A DNA stretch of 64,000 nucleotides from Frisingicoccus sp902471845 (GTDB lineage: Bacteria; Bacillota; Clostridia; Lachnospirales; Lachnospiraceae). This document shows positions 49,316-57,687 of this stretch, in pieces. The stretch is from the NCBI RefSeq assembly GCF_047030795.1, contig NZ_JBKYIC010000001.1. One strand, 5' to 3'. The position numbers were made by a program, and so were the translations under genes. The notes beneath the pieces were generated by a model. The model made no database searches. It had not been told where the DNA came from and was given only the letters and a program-made list of their open reading frames with translations. Position 1 is the stretch's first letter, and each line of letters starts with the position of its first letter.

Positions 49316-50806
49316 TTATTGAATTCCAAGCCACTGCTTTACTGTTGCTTCCATGGCGTCTACAGCACATACATTATTATGGCGTACCGGTGCTGTACGG
49401 ATTTCTTTCACAGCTTCCGGCTCTGGTGTATTAGAAAGCTTCACCAGTTCATCGACCAGTTCAAATTCACCAAGGACATCGTATTTTTTATCAATCGCTG
49501 TCATGACACTGCGGGCAAATTTATACGGACTCGCTGTTGATGCAATAACCGTCGGCTTCGTATCCTTTGTATCTGCCACATATTTCTTGTAGACAGATGC
49601 TGCTACAGCGGTATGGGTATCAATCACATAGCCTGTATTTTCATAAAGGTTTTTGATAGCCTCGGCTGTCTCTTTTTCGTCCGCGTAATTACCATAGAAA
49701 TCTGTCAGACCCGCTTTCATTTCTTCTGTAATTGTATACTCGCCTTCACCGGAAAGCGCCTGCATCATCGCTGCATTCTTCTCCGCGTCATTTCCGGCAA
49801 TCCGATAAATAAGACGTTCCAGATTACTGGAAATCAAAATATCCATCGATGGGGAAGATGTTACTGTGAATTCACGCTTTTTATCATATGTACCTGTCGT
49901 AAAGAAGTCAAATAAGACTTTATTTGTATTCGATGCGCAGATTAATTTATCCACAGGAAGACCGATTAACTTGGCATAGTAAGCCGCCAGAATATTTCCA
50001 AAGTTTCCAGTCGGAACGGTAATATTGATCAGTTCTCCGTTTTTAATCTGCTCATTTTTTACCAGTGTGGCATAGGCATACACATAGTAAACAATCTGAG
50101 GCACCAGACGTCCGATATTGATAGAATTTGCAGAAGAAAACTGGAAACCGGATTCGGCCAGCTCTTTCGCCAGTTTCTGATCGTTGAACATCTTCTTCAC
50201 ACCGGTCTGAGCATCGTCAAAGTTTCCTTCAATACCTACAACAAATGTATTGTCTCCCTTCTGGGTCACCATCTGTTTTTCCTGAACCGGGCTGACACCG
50301 TCCTTCGGATAAAATACAATGATCCGTGTTCCCGGAACATCGGCAAAACCAGCCATCGCTGCCTTTCCTGTATCTCCCGATGTGGCTGTCAAAATAACAA
50401 TCTCATTATCCACATGATTCTTCTTTGCAGCCGTTGTCATTAAATGAGGCAAAATAGATAAAGCCATATCTTTAAATGCAATCGTATTGCCGTGGAAAAG
50501 CTCCAGGAAATAGGCTCCGTCCGCCTGTACCAACGGTGCGATCACTTCCGTATCAAACTTGGAATCGTAGGCATTGGCGATACATTTTTTCAATTCTTCC
50601 TCTGTAAAGTCTGTCAAAAACAGTTTCATAACCTCATAAGCTACTTCCTGATAGCTCATGCCTGCCAGCTTTTCTACCGGCACTTCCAATTTTGGTAAAG
50701 ATGTAGGAACAAATAAACCGCCGTCATCTGCAAGACCTTTTAAAATCGCCTGAGATGCTGTTACTGTCTCACCATGTCCCCGTGTACTGGTATATGTCAA
50801 ATTCAT
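49316..50806 (-). CDS. thrC: Threonine synthase
   Basis: PLP enzyme converting O-phosphohomoserine to threonine, 496 residues, the long (class I) form. It opens MNLTYTSTRGHGETVTASQA, with LADDGGLFVP. The PLP lysine is in HGNTIAFKDMALS (around residue 110), with the phosphate-binding TATSGDTGKAAMAGF and a later ITVPTGNFGNILAAYYAKLI. The ATG at 50806 has GAGGG eight bases upstream. Its near neighbours on the same strand are the membrane-protein gene and the methionine importer, so threonine and methionine functions lie side by side here. Confidence 0.96.
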   Translation of the reverse strand: MNLTYTSTRGHGETVTASQAILKGLADDGGLFVPTSLPKLEVPVEKLAGMSYQEVAYEVMKLFLTDFTEEELKKCIANAYDSKFDTEVIAPLVQADGAYFLELFHGNTIAFKDMALSILPHLMTTAAKKNHVDNEIVILTATSGDTGKAAMAGFADVPGTRIIVFYPKDGVSPVQEKQMVTQKGDNTFVVGIEGNFDDAQTGVKKMFNDQKLAKELAESGFQFSSANSINIGRLVPQIVYYVYAYATLVKNEQIKNGELINITVPTGNFGNILAAYYAKLIGLPVDKLICASNTNKVLFDFFTTGTYDKKREFTVTSSPSMDILISSNLERLIYRIAGNDAEKNAAMMQALSGEGEYTITEEMKAGLTDFYGNYADEKETAEAIKNLYENTGYVIDTHTAVAASVYKKYVADTKDTKPTVIASTASPYKFARSVMTAIDKKYDVLGEFELVDELVKLSNTPEPEAVKEIRTAPVRHNNVCAVDAMEATVKQWLGIQ

Positions 50807-50870
50807 CTTTTTTCCCTCTTTCTCTATCAAACAAATGTGCACTTTAGTATATCACAGTATCCATCCGGCT

Positions 50871-51554
50871 TCAAGCCTCTTTCGCCATCTGATTTTCATA
50901 TTGAATGTACAATATTTTGAACAAAGCCCACAAAGCAGCGATAATAACAACCGGAATCCACCACTGAATATCAAGCAAATGGATATCCGATAAAAGGAAA
51001 ACGCCGCCATAAGCCGCAGCTACGATCACTGCGATGAGGACAATAAGTCCGGCCATCTGTGGATTTGTCATACGGTTGGTTTTTGTTTTTAAAATCCCGG
51101 AAACATAGATATAAATGAAAACTGTACCCAAAAGAATGGCCGCCGTAGCTGACAAATATCCCAGATTAATTTCCACCGGATTTTTAAAGAAATTGCCGCC
51201 ATCGATGATCGTATCGATCAAACGAACCAAATACATCAAAGCCAGCGCATATATAATCGTAACACCCCGCGACAGGACAAGTTCATTTACTGACGCACGG
51301 CGCATATTTTCACAAAGTTTATTGCAATATTCCCGGTAATCGCCACCGGACAGAATCTCAAGATTTTTTTTCTTATTATAAGAACGCAGGGTATTTCGGA
51401 TAATCGTCTTACGAACCTGCTCAACATCATAGTCACATATCTTTTGTGTTTTCATATATCCCGTCATATCGGATAGAAGTTTTTTATCCGATATGTTGAG
51501 TCGTCTCTCTCGTTCTTTATTCTCCCTTTTCAGACTGTTTAAGAGATTTTCCAT
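50871..51554 (-). CDS. Membrane protein with cytoplasmic N-terminal domain, function unknown
   Basis: A 227-residue protein. The first 95 residues are charged and helical (SLKRENKERERRLNISDKKL), the rest holds four hydrophobic segments (about 101-120, 130-153, 165-185 and 193-217) separated by short loops. This shape resembles small DUF1129-like membrane proteins, but I cannot assign it firmly. GGAG lies nine bases before the ATG at 51554, and an ATG at 51560 is the alternative. Any longer version would run through the terminator of the met operon. Confidence 0.75.
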   Translation of the reverse strand: MENLLNSLKRENKERERRLNISDKKLLSDMTGYMKTQKICDYDVEQVRKTIIRNTLRSYNKKKNLEILSGGDYREYCNKLCENMRRASVNELVLSRGVTIIYALALMYLVRLIDTIIDGGNFFKNPVEINLGYLSATAAILLGTVFIYIYVSGILKTKTNRMTNPQMAGLIVLIAVIVAAAYGGVFLLSDIHLLDIQWWIPVVIIAALWALFKILYIQYENQMAKEA

Positions 51555-51588
51555 GGACATTCTCTCCTTCAGTATGCGTATAACAAAT

Positions 51589-51612
51589 GGCGGCCGAAAA
51601 GCTCCGGCCGCC
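51589..51612 (-). terminator. Terminator of metNIQ
   Basis: Perfect GGCGGCCG/CGGCCGCC stem with an eight-base loop. The T-tract on the minus strand is poor (ATTTGTTAT), so termination may be leaky into the membrane-protein gene. Confidence 0.65.
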
Positions 51613-51666
51613 TCAAGTGAACCAGAAGAAACCTGCAAAGCACGCTTCATCTGGATGCCGCATCAA

Positions 51667-52560
51667 TTATTCGATTGGTAATACAGCGCCTTCATATGTT
51701 GTTTCAATGAAGGATTTGATTTCATCGCTCTTAAGAACTTCTACTAAAGTCTTAATTTCTGGTCTTTCTTCGTCGCCTTCACGAACTGCAATGATATTTG
51801 CATAAGTCTGAGCTGCTTCGGAATCTGCTTCTTCTTTAGCCAGTGCATCTTTTTCAACGCTGAAGTTTGCCTGAAGTGCATAGTTTCCGTTCAAAACAAC
51901 AAAATCTGCATCTTCTACGGCTCTGGCAATCTGTGCTGCTTCCATCTCAACGATTTTTACATTGTGAGGATTTTCAGCGATGTCGTTTGCAGTAGCATTT
52001 AAACCAGCATCTTCTTTTAAAGTGATGATACCGTTTGCTTCAAGAAGAAGTAAAGCTCTTGCTTCATTTGTTGCATCGTTTGGAACAATAATTTCAGCGC
52101 CATCTGGAATGTCTGCTAAATCGCTGGATTTTCCAGGGTAAATTCCCAGTGGCTCATAATGAATAGCACCTGCGGAAACAAGCTTTGTTCCCTGTTCTTC
52201 ATTGAAGTTTTCAAGGTATGGTAAGTGCTGGAAATAGTTTGCATCTACATCCCCTGCATCAACAACCTTGTTTGGCTGAACATAATCTGTAAATTCAATA
52301 ACTTCCAGTTCAATACCTTTTTCAGCCATTAATTCTTTTGCAGCATTTAAAATCTCAGCATGAGGTGTTGGGCTTGCTGCTACCGTTAATTTTGTTCCGG
52401 CTTCAGCAGTACCGCTTGTCTCTTCGCCTGTCTCTGCTGTTGTTTCTGCGCTTGTTTCAGCCTTTGTTTCTGCTTTTGTCTCTTTTGAAGAGCTTCCGCA
52501 TCCTGTCACTGCTGCCACACAAAATGCTGCAGTCAGCACTAAAGCTAATCCTTTTTTCAT
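51667..52560 (-). CDS. metQ: D-methionine-binding lipoprotein MetQ
   Basis: Extracellular receptor of the methionine ABC importer, 297 residues. A lipoprotein signal ends in AAVTGC (Cys21), followed by a low-complexity Thr/Glu/Ala linker, then the NlpA-type fold: LTVAASPTPHAEILNAAKEL, YVQPNKVVDAGDVDANYFQH, and NDATNEARALLLLEANGIIT. It is the last gene of metN-metI-metQ, 25 bases after metI. The binding residues are those of the family, so methionine is the likely ligand, though some NlpA proteins bind other amino acids. Confidence 0.94.
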   Translation of the reverse strand: MKKGLALVLTAAFCVAAVTGCGSSSKETKAETKAETSAETTAETGEETSGTAEAGTKLTVAASPTPHAEILNAAKELMAEKGIELEVIEFTDYVQPNKVVDAGDVDANYFQHLPYLENFNEEQGTKLVSAGAIHYEPLGIYPGKSSDLADIPDGAEIIVPNDATNEARALLLLEANGIITLKEDAGLNATANDIAENPHNVKIVEMEAAQIARAVEDADFVVLNGNYALQANFSVEKDALAKEEADSEAAQTYANIIAVREGDEERPEIKTLVEVLKSDEIKSFIETTYEGAVLPIE

Positions 52561-52585
52561 TTTTATTCTTCCTTTCCTTTTTCGT

Positions 52586-53254
52586 CTACTCCCGTATCCT
52601 TTTATCTGTTTTCTTGGAAATCTTCATGCCGATCACCTGGAAAATCTGTACCAGAATTACGAGCAGAATAACCGTCACGATCAGAATATCAAACTGATAA
52701 CGGTTATAGCCGTAACGAATGGCAATATCTCCAAGACCGCCGCCGCCAAGGGCTCCGGCCATGGCTGAATAACCAAGAATCGTTCCGATAACAATGGTAC
52801 ATCCCACGATCAATGATGTCTTTGCTTCCGGAATAAGAACCTTGAGAATAATCGTTTTTGTGGAAGCCCCCATACTCAGGGCCGCCTCGATCACTCCCGG
52901 ATCCACTTCCAACAGTGAAGATTCAATCATTCTCGCTACATAAGGCGCCGCAGCGATTACCAAAGCCACGATTGTCGCTGTCGGACCGTAGCTCTTTCCG
53001 GCAATCAGACGCATCAGCGGAGTAACCAGAATCATCAGGATTAAAAACGGTACGGAACGTAATATATTTACAACCACGTCGGCGACCATATTGACCACCG
53101 GCATCGGGTGCAAACCATTTTTTCGGGTAACTACCAACAGAATTGCTATCGGCAGCCCCAGAATATAAGAGAAAACTGTGGAAATCAACACCATATACAA
53201 GGTGTCCCGGACACCTTCCGCAATCATCATCCAAATATCTGAACTAAATAACAT
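52586..53254 (-). CDS. metI: Methionine ABC transporter permease MetI
   Basis: Membrane subunit of the MetNIQ importer, 222 residues with five predicted helices. The start is MLFSSDIWMMIAEGVRDTLY. Signature segments are FSYILGLPIAILLVVTRKNG, VNILRSVPFLILMILVTP, and the ATPase-coupling loop SMGASTKTIILKVLIPEAKT, followed by GAMAGALGGGGLGDIAIRYG-like residues (seen as SAMAGALGGGGLGDIA). It overlaps the end of metN by 11 bases, so synthesis is coupled to it. Confidence 0.95.
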   Translation of the reverse strand: MLFSSDIWMMIAEGVRDTLYMVLISTVFSYILGLPIAILLVVTRKNGLHPMPVVNMVADVVVNILRSVPFLILMILVTPLMRLIAGKSYGPTATIVALVIAAAPYVARMIESSLLEVDPGVIEAALSMGASTKTIILKVLIPEAKTSLIVGCTIVIGTILGYSAMAGALGGGGLGDIAIRYGYNRYQFDILIVTVILLVILVQIFQVIGMKISKKTDKRIRE

Positions 53255-54245
53255 AATCTTCCAACTCCTCCACTACAAGATTTTTCGAGCGCAGATAGTA
53301 AATCGCCCGGTCTCCCTGGAGCCTGTCCTCAGGAAGCTGAAGAATCATATGTCCATAGGCTTTTCCATCAATATCCTTCGTATCTGCAAACATGATATTC
53401 ACGGCGATCTTACATTCCATGATCAGATTGGAAATAACCGGTTCATAGGAAGACTTTCCGTCAAACACAACACGGATACAGCGTTTGCCGAGGGCCGCCT
53501 GATTGCCTGCCGACTTCTGATAGATAATCCGTTTCGCCGTTCGAGATTCAGGCTGTGTAAAGACTTTTTCAACGGTTCCCACTTCGGCCAGCTGACCATC
53601 GTCAATAATAGCCACATGACTGCAGATGCTTTCCACCACCGTCATCTCATGGGTGATGATAACGATCGTGATACCATACTTACGGTTAATATCCTTCAAT
53701 AATTTCAAAATAGACTGGGTCGTCGCCGGGTCCAATGCGCTGGTCGCTTCATCGCAGAGAATAATCTTTGGATTTGTCGCCAAAGCCCTCGCGATGGCCA
53801 CTCGCTGCTTCTGCCCACCGGACAACTGGGCCGGATACATTAATGCCCGATCTTTCAAATCAACGATCTCTAACAGCTCATCGATTCTGGCATCAATATC
53901 TGCCTTCTTCATTCCCGCAATCTCCATGGAAAATGCAATGTTTCCACGGACATTCCTCTGTTGGAGCAAATTAAAATGCTGGAAGATCATCGCCACTTCC
54001 TGACGGGTCTTCCGAAGCTCCTTATCAGACAAAGCCGCCAGGTCTTTGCCGTCAATCTTCACTGTCCCGGATGTCGGACGTTCAAGAAAATTCATACACC
54101 GAATCAATGTACTCTTGCCCGCACCACTCATTCCGATGATTCCAAATATGTCCCCTTTTTGAATATCCAGATTAATATCCTTCAAAGCATAAACCGTCTG
54201 AGTCTTGCCCTTGAAGGTCTTATCCAGATGTTCAATCTTAATCAT
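53244..54245 (-). CDS. metN: Methionine ABC transporter ATPase MetN
   Basis: ATPase of the methionine importer, 333 residues. Walker A is GMSGAGKST, signature LSGGQKQR, Walker B IILCDEATSALDP, with D-loop and switch histidine VIITHEM following. After about residue 250 a NIL domain appears (KRCIRVVFDGKSSYEPVISN), the regulatory part by which cytoplasmic methionine stops transport. The start is uncertain: ATG at 54245 fits the protein family, while an ATG at 54263 sits right against AAAGG. There is no room upstream for a SAM riboswitch. Confidence 0.95.
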   Translation of the reverse strand: MIKIEHLDKTFKGKTQTVYALKDINLDIQKGDIFGIIGMSGAGKSTLIRCMNFLERPTSGTVKIDGKDLAALSDKELRKTRQEVAMIFQHFNLLQQRNVRGNIAFSMEIAGMKKADIDARIDELLEIVDLKDRALMYPAQLSGGQKQRVAIARALATNPKIILCDEATSALDPATTQSILKLLKDINRKYGITIVIITHEMTVVESICSHVAIIDDGQLAEVGTVEKVFTQPESRTAKRIIYQKSAGNQAALGKRCIRVVFDGKSSYEPVISNLIMECKIAVNIMFADTKDIDGKAYGHMILQLPEDRLQGDRAIYYLRSKNLVVEELEDYVI

Positions 54246-54294
54246 TGGTTCCAATTCTATCATCCTTTACTTTTCTTTTATAATTGAATTGTAA

Positions 54295-54331
54295 AAAAAG
54301 TACTTCAACCAGGATTGTTAAAGTACTTTTT
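54295..54331 (-). terminator. Hairpin between metN and the phospholipase-C-fold gene
   Basis: AAAAAGTACTT/AAGTACTTTTT stem with a 14-base loop. It ends the upstream gene on the minus strand and lies within the metN leader. Confidence 0.75.
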
Positions 54332-54354
54332 GTAAGTCCTTAAATATTCTGTCT

Positions 54355-54942
54355 TCAGGCCACCTGTATATAGTGATGCTGCTGCTGATGAAGCAATAAC
54401 ATCACGGCCTCGAGTACCTGACGACACACCTCAACACTGTGCCTGCAGTCAATATCCTGTCCATCGGCTGCCATTTTAATATATTCTACATGACAGTTCT
54501 TAATAAAATTGCAAATATCATCTACTGAAGACATGGACATTCGAATCAATGGCTGATTCTCAATGTTCTTCTGGCTGACATAATGGCGCATGGCATGCTT
54601 GAGAACCTCTTCATAGCTCACATGATCTTTCAGATTTCCCTTAAATTTCTTATTATGAGGTAATGTAAAGTAATCCGCAATATAATGGGTAACAACCCCC
54701 AGGTCCTTACATCCGGACATGGAAAGACCTTCTTCCCCGCTATACTCTTCGATTACTCTACGTAATTTTTTCTCTAAAATGTCAAAAGTGGTATCCATCT
54801 GATGTTTTTTCGTCAAAAACGACGGAACCAGATCCGGCAAAAGGCTGCCAAACTGAAACATATAAGCATGGGCTATTAATGTCTCATCCTTAAATTCATT
54901 CAGCATATGATTTGCAAGTGAAATATGTGATTTCTTACGCAT
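54355..54942 (-). CDS. Zinc-dependent phospholipase C-fold protein
   Basis: A 195-residue helical protein resembling the S1/P1 and bacterial phospholipase C family. Metal-ligand residues can be recognised in KSHISLANHML near the start, in GSLLPDLVPSF, and in GVVTHYIADYFTLPHNKKF, which is the HxxxD-type motif of the family. No export signal is seen, unlike clostridial alpha-toxin, so it is probably a cytoplasmic relative with an unknown substrate. The ATG at 54942 has GAGGAGG five bases upstream. It diverges from the CorC/HlyC gene. Confidence 0.85.
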   Translation of the reverse strand: MRKKSHISLANHMLNEFKDETLIAHAYMFQFGSLLPDLVPSFLTKKHQMDTTFDILEKKLRRVIEEYSGEEGLSMSGCKDLGVVTHYIADYFTLPHNKKFKGNLKDHVSYEEVLKHAMRHYVSQKNIENQPLIRMSMSSVDDICNFIKNCHVEYIKMAADGQDIDCRHSVEVCRQVLEAVMLLLHQQQHHYIQVA

Positions 54943-55040
54943 AATGCCTCCTCTTGACAAAAGGTAATTTTAAAACCATTCCTATTGTACAATGATTTTT
55001 TATGAATGACAAGTGGAAATCTTTGATTTCCTGTTATTTC

Positions 55041-55069
55041 TTGACAATCATCTCTATATAAGATAGAAT
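55041..55069 (+). promoter_or_regulatory. Sigma-A promoter of the CorC/HlyC gene
   Basis: Perfect TTGACA (55041-55046), 17-base spacer, TAGAAT (55064-55069). Confidence 0.75.
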
Positions 55070-55107
55070 CTTTCATTATAATATTAAATTACAGGAGATG
55101 ATTTTAT

Positions 55108-56415
55108 TTGGATCCCACGAGTGTGGCGCAACTAATCACGCTGATTATTCTCGTACTTTTATCAGCATTTTTCTCTTCGGCGGAAACAGCCTTTACGACT
55201 GTAAACAAAATCCGCATCCGGACCTTTGAGGAGGAGGGCCGTCCAAAGGCTGCCCTGATTCGGAAAATTATCGAAGAACCACAAAAAATGCTCAGTGCTA
55301 TTCTGATTGGTAACAACATTGTCAATCTGTCCGCATCTTCGCTGACGACCACGATGGTCACCCGTATTATGATGAACCTGGGGCTGGCCTCAAAAACAGC
55401 GACGGCCATCGGTATATCTACTGGTGTACTGACTCTTATCATTCTGGTATTTGGTGAGATCACGCCAAAGTCCATAGCGACCCATTCGGCCGAACGAATT
55501 TGTTTCATTTATATTAAACCGATTTACTGGCTGACAGTCATTTTTACACCATTGATTTTTATTGTTAATAAAATTTCCTTTGGTCTTATGAAACTTCTCG
55601 GTATGCGTTATACCGGCAAGGAACGGGTTATGACAGAAAATGAGCTTCTCACCATCATTGATGTGAGCCATGAGGAAGGTGTTCTTGAAAGCGAAGAAAA
55701 AGAAATGATCAATAACGTGGTTGATTTTGGCGATTCTCTCGCAAAGGATGTTATGGTTCCGCGAATCGATATGGTTTCCATTCCTGTGGATACATCTTAC
55801 GACGAACTGCGAAGTGTCTTTAAAAAAGATATGTACAGCCGACTTCCGGTATATGAAGAAACGAAGGATAATGTGATCGGCATTGTCACTCTGAAAGACT
55901 TTTTCAACTACGAAGGTACAAAGGAAGATTTTAAACTTTCAGATTTGCTCCGTGAGCCATATTTTACTTATGAATACCAGAAAACATCGGATTTGTTAAT
56001 CCAGATGCGCGAAAACTCAATCAACATCACCATCGTCCTGGATGAATACGGCGCTACGGCCGGTATCATCACTCTGGAAGACCTTCTTGAAGAAATCGTC
56101 GGGGAAATCCGCGATGAATATGACGATGATGAGGTAGACCCGATACAGAAGCTGAGCACCAGCGAATACCTGGTGGATGGCTCCACCCGTCTGGATGATA
56201 TCAATGAAACTTTTGGCTGCCGTATTGAATCCGATGACTACGATTCCATCGCCGGACATATGATCAATGTACTTGAACATATCCCAACTGAAGGCGAAGA
56301 AATTACCGAAGATTACATCCGATTTGTCATTGAAAAAATGGATAAAAACCGAATAGATACCATCCATGTTTATCTTACCGAGCCGGAAGAAAACATGGAA
56401 CCAGAACATAAATAA
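55108..56415 (+). CDS. HlyC/CorC-family transporter (DUF21-CBS-CorC), TTG start
   Basis: Membrane protein of 435 residues in three parts. The DUF21/CNNM domain (residues 1-180) has about four helices and the signature FFSSAETAFTTVNKIRIRTF. Two CBS domains follow (about 200-330; KDVMVPRIDMVSIPVDTSYD and MRENSINITIVLDEYGATAG). The C-terminal CorC_HlyC domain begins YLVDGSTRLDDINETFGC. The CNNM/CorC family mostly exports magnesium or other divalent cations. TTG at 55108 is used: AGGAG lies about ten bases upstream and the only nearby ATG is in another frame. Confidence 0.93.
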   Translation: MDPTSVAQLITLIILVLLSAFFSSAETAFTTVNKIRIRTFEEEGRPKAALIRKIIEEPQKMLSAILIGNNIVNLSASSLTTTMVTRIMMNLGLASKTATAIGISTGVLTLIILVFGEITPKSIATHSAERICFIYIKPIYWLTVIFTPLIFIVNKISFGLMKLLGMRYTGKERVMTENELLTIIDVSHEEGVLESEEKEMINNVVDFGDSLAKDVMVPRIDMVSIPVDTSYDELRSVFKKDMYSRLPVYEETKDNVIGIVTLKDFFNYEGTKEDFKLSDLLREPYFTYEYQKTSDLLIQMRENSINITIVLDEYGATAGIITLEDLLEEIVGEIRDEYDDDEVDPIQKLSTSEYLVDGSTRLDDINETFGCRIESDDYDSIAGHMINVLEHIPTEGEEITEDYIRFVIEKMDKNRIDTIHVYLTEPEENMEPEHK

Positions 56416-56430
56416 CAGCAATATACACTG

Positions 56431-56480
56431 ACTGATAAACGGTGGCTAAATTCTAAAAGCCACTGTTTATCAGTTTTTTT
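56431..56480. terminator. Terminator after the CorC/HlyC gene
   Basis: Ten-base ACTGATAAAC/GTTTATCAGT stem with inner GTGGCT/AGCCAC pairs and a seven-T tail. It overlaps the end of the convergent PD-(D/E)XK gene region. Confidence 0.9.
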
Positions 56481-56483
56481 GTG

Positions 56484-57446
56484 TCACATATGGACTCTGA
56501 TTTCTTCTAATTCATCCCTCGTTATCCCGGCTGCTTCCATGATAATTTCATCGGATACCGAACCTATTCCCAAAAGTTTTTTTACAATTGTCCGTATGGT
56601 CTCTTCACGCCCCGTTTGAATTCCAGTTTGAATTCCAGCTTCAATTCCACGTTCCCACACATATTCTGATAAATTGCACATCAGATCGACCTCCTTACCT
56701 AAACCATCATTCATGGGTATCTCATATTCGTCCTGAAGAATCTGCTTTTTTGTTCTTACATCCAGAGTGGCCGAGAGAAGCGTATTCATCATATTAAAAA
56801 AAGCATTCTTTACTCTACTCTTCTCATTCAGGCATATCATGACAATGCACATCTTGTCATAATCTTCGGAAATATCCGGTATTTTTCCGATAATATCGGT
56901 CTTATGTATCTCGTATATCGAAACAGCATTACCAATATATTTCGGTGCGCCCATGCATATCCAAATAGAATAGACCTTTTTAATATCTCCATAATCCGGT
57001 TCCCTGAACTCCACACCATTCTGGGCTGAGACCATTCGGGCCCCATAGTAGATTCCTCTGGAAATGATCGGATACCCCGGATAAAAATCTTTCTGCGATT
57101 CTATATTGATAATGAGCTTTATCTTCTCGTGTTCTCCCGGCACATAAGCCTCAAAACGAATATCATACGTAAAGGAACCTTCATTTTGAACCTTATCTTC
57201 GGTATTTATTCCTGTAATCTTATCTTTTGTATTTGTCCGTCCCGGGTCCACATATATTGTGCTGATTTCTGGCTCCTGTTCAATACATTTATAAATATCA
57301 TCCACTGACATATGCGAAAACTCTGATACTGTTTCCCGCATGATCCACGACAATATCCGTTTGTTCCCAAGCACTTTTTTACATTGCGTATCATACTGAA
57401 TCTGATGTTCGGCAACTTCAATGTCTTTTGCAATCTCTGTCTTCAA
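56484..57446 (-). CDS. Rpn/PD-(D/E)XK nuclease-like protein, TTG start
   Basis: A 320-residue protein from a large Lachnospiraceae group usually labelled Rpn or 'PD-(D/E)XK nuclease family transposase'. The N-terminus has AEHQIQYDTQCKKVLGNKRI then HMSVDDIYKCIEQEP. The nuclease core is YDIRFEAYVP with its acidic residue and, further on, KLIINIESQKDF, where Glu-Ser-Gln takes the place of E-x-K. The C-terminus has short Gly-Ile repeats (GIEAGIQTGIQTGREE) encoded by tandem DNA repeats, then a helix (IRTIVKKLLGIGSVSDEIIM). Only TTG at 57446 fits the GGAG site. Rpn proteins promote recombination in E. coli; activity here is unproven. Confidence 0.82.
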   Translation of the reverse strand: MKTEIAKDIEVAEHQIQYDTQCKKVLGNKRILSWIMRETVSEFSHMSVDDIYKCIEQEPEISTIYVDPGRTNTKDKITGINTEDKVQNEGSFTYDIRFEAYVPGEHEKIKLIINIESQKDFYPGYPIISRGIYYGARMVSAQNGVEFREPDYGDIKKVYSIWICMGAPKYIGNAVSIYEIHKTDIIGKIPDISEDYDKMCIVMICLNEKSRVKNAFFNMMNTLLSATLDVRTKKQILQDEYEIPMNDGLGKEVDLMCNLSEYVWERGIEAGIQTGIQTGREETIRTIVKKLLGIGSVSDEIIMEAAGITRDELEEIRVHM

Positions 57447-57603
57447 ATAAGCAATCGGCTCCTTTCTATTATAACATATTTTTCACTGATTGGATATTCT
57501 GGCGAAACGCCAATAGAAATTTGTTATCAAAGACTCCAGAATGTTTGATTTCTATACTACATATTATATAACGATTTACACAAGGTATATTTCCCCATAA
57601 AAG

Positions 57604-57655
57604 AAAACGTTATCTCCATAAAACCTTATAACGGTTTTCCAGAGATAACGTTTTT
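57604..57655 (-). terminator. Terminator of fucO
   Basis: Thirteen-base AAAACGTTATCTC/GAGATAACGTTTT outer stem with an inner AAAACC/GGTTTT hairpin. The 5' arm and T-run fit the minus strand. Confidence 0.85.
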
Positions 57656-57687
57656 ATTTTGCTAAGAGCCAGGCTCTATAGAAATAT

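Noticed and set aside
54246..54354. SAM riboswitch or methionine T-box ahead of metNIQ
   Set aside because: The leader is about 100 bases, holds the terminator of the upstream gene, and shows none of the conserved blocks.
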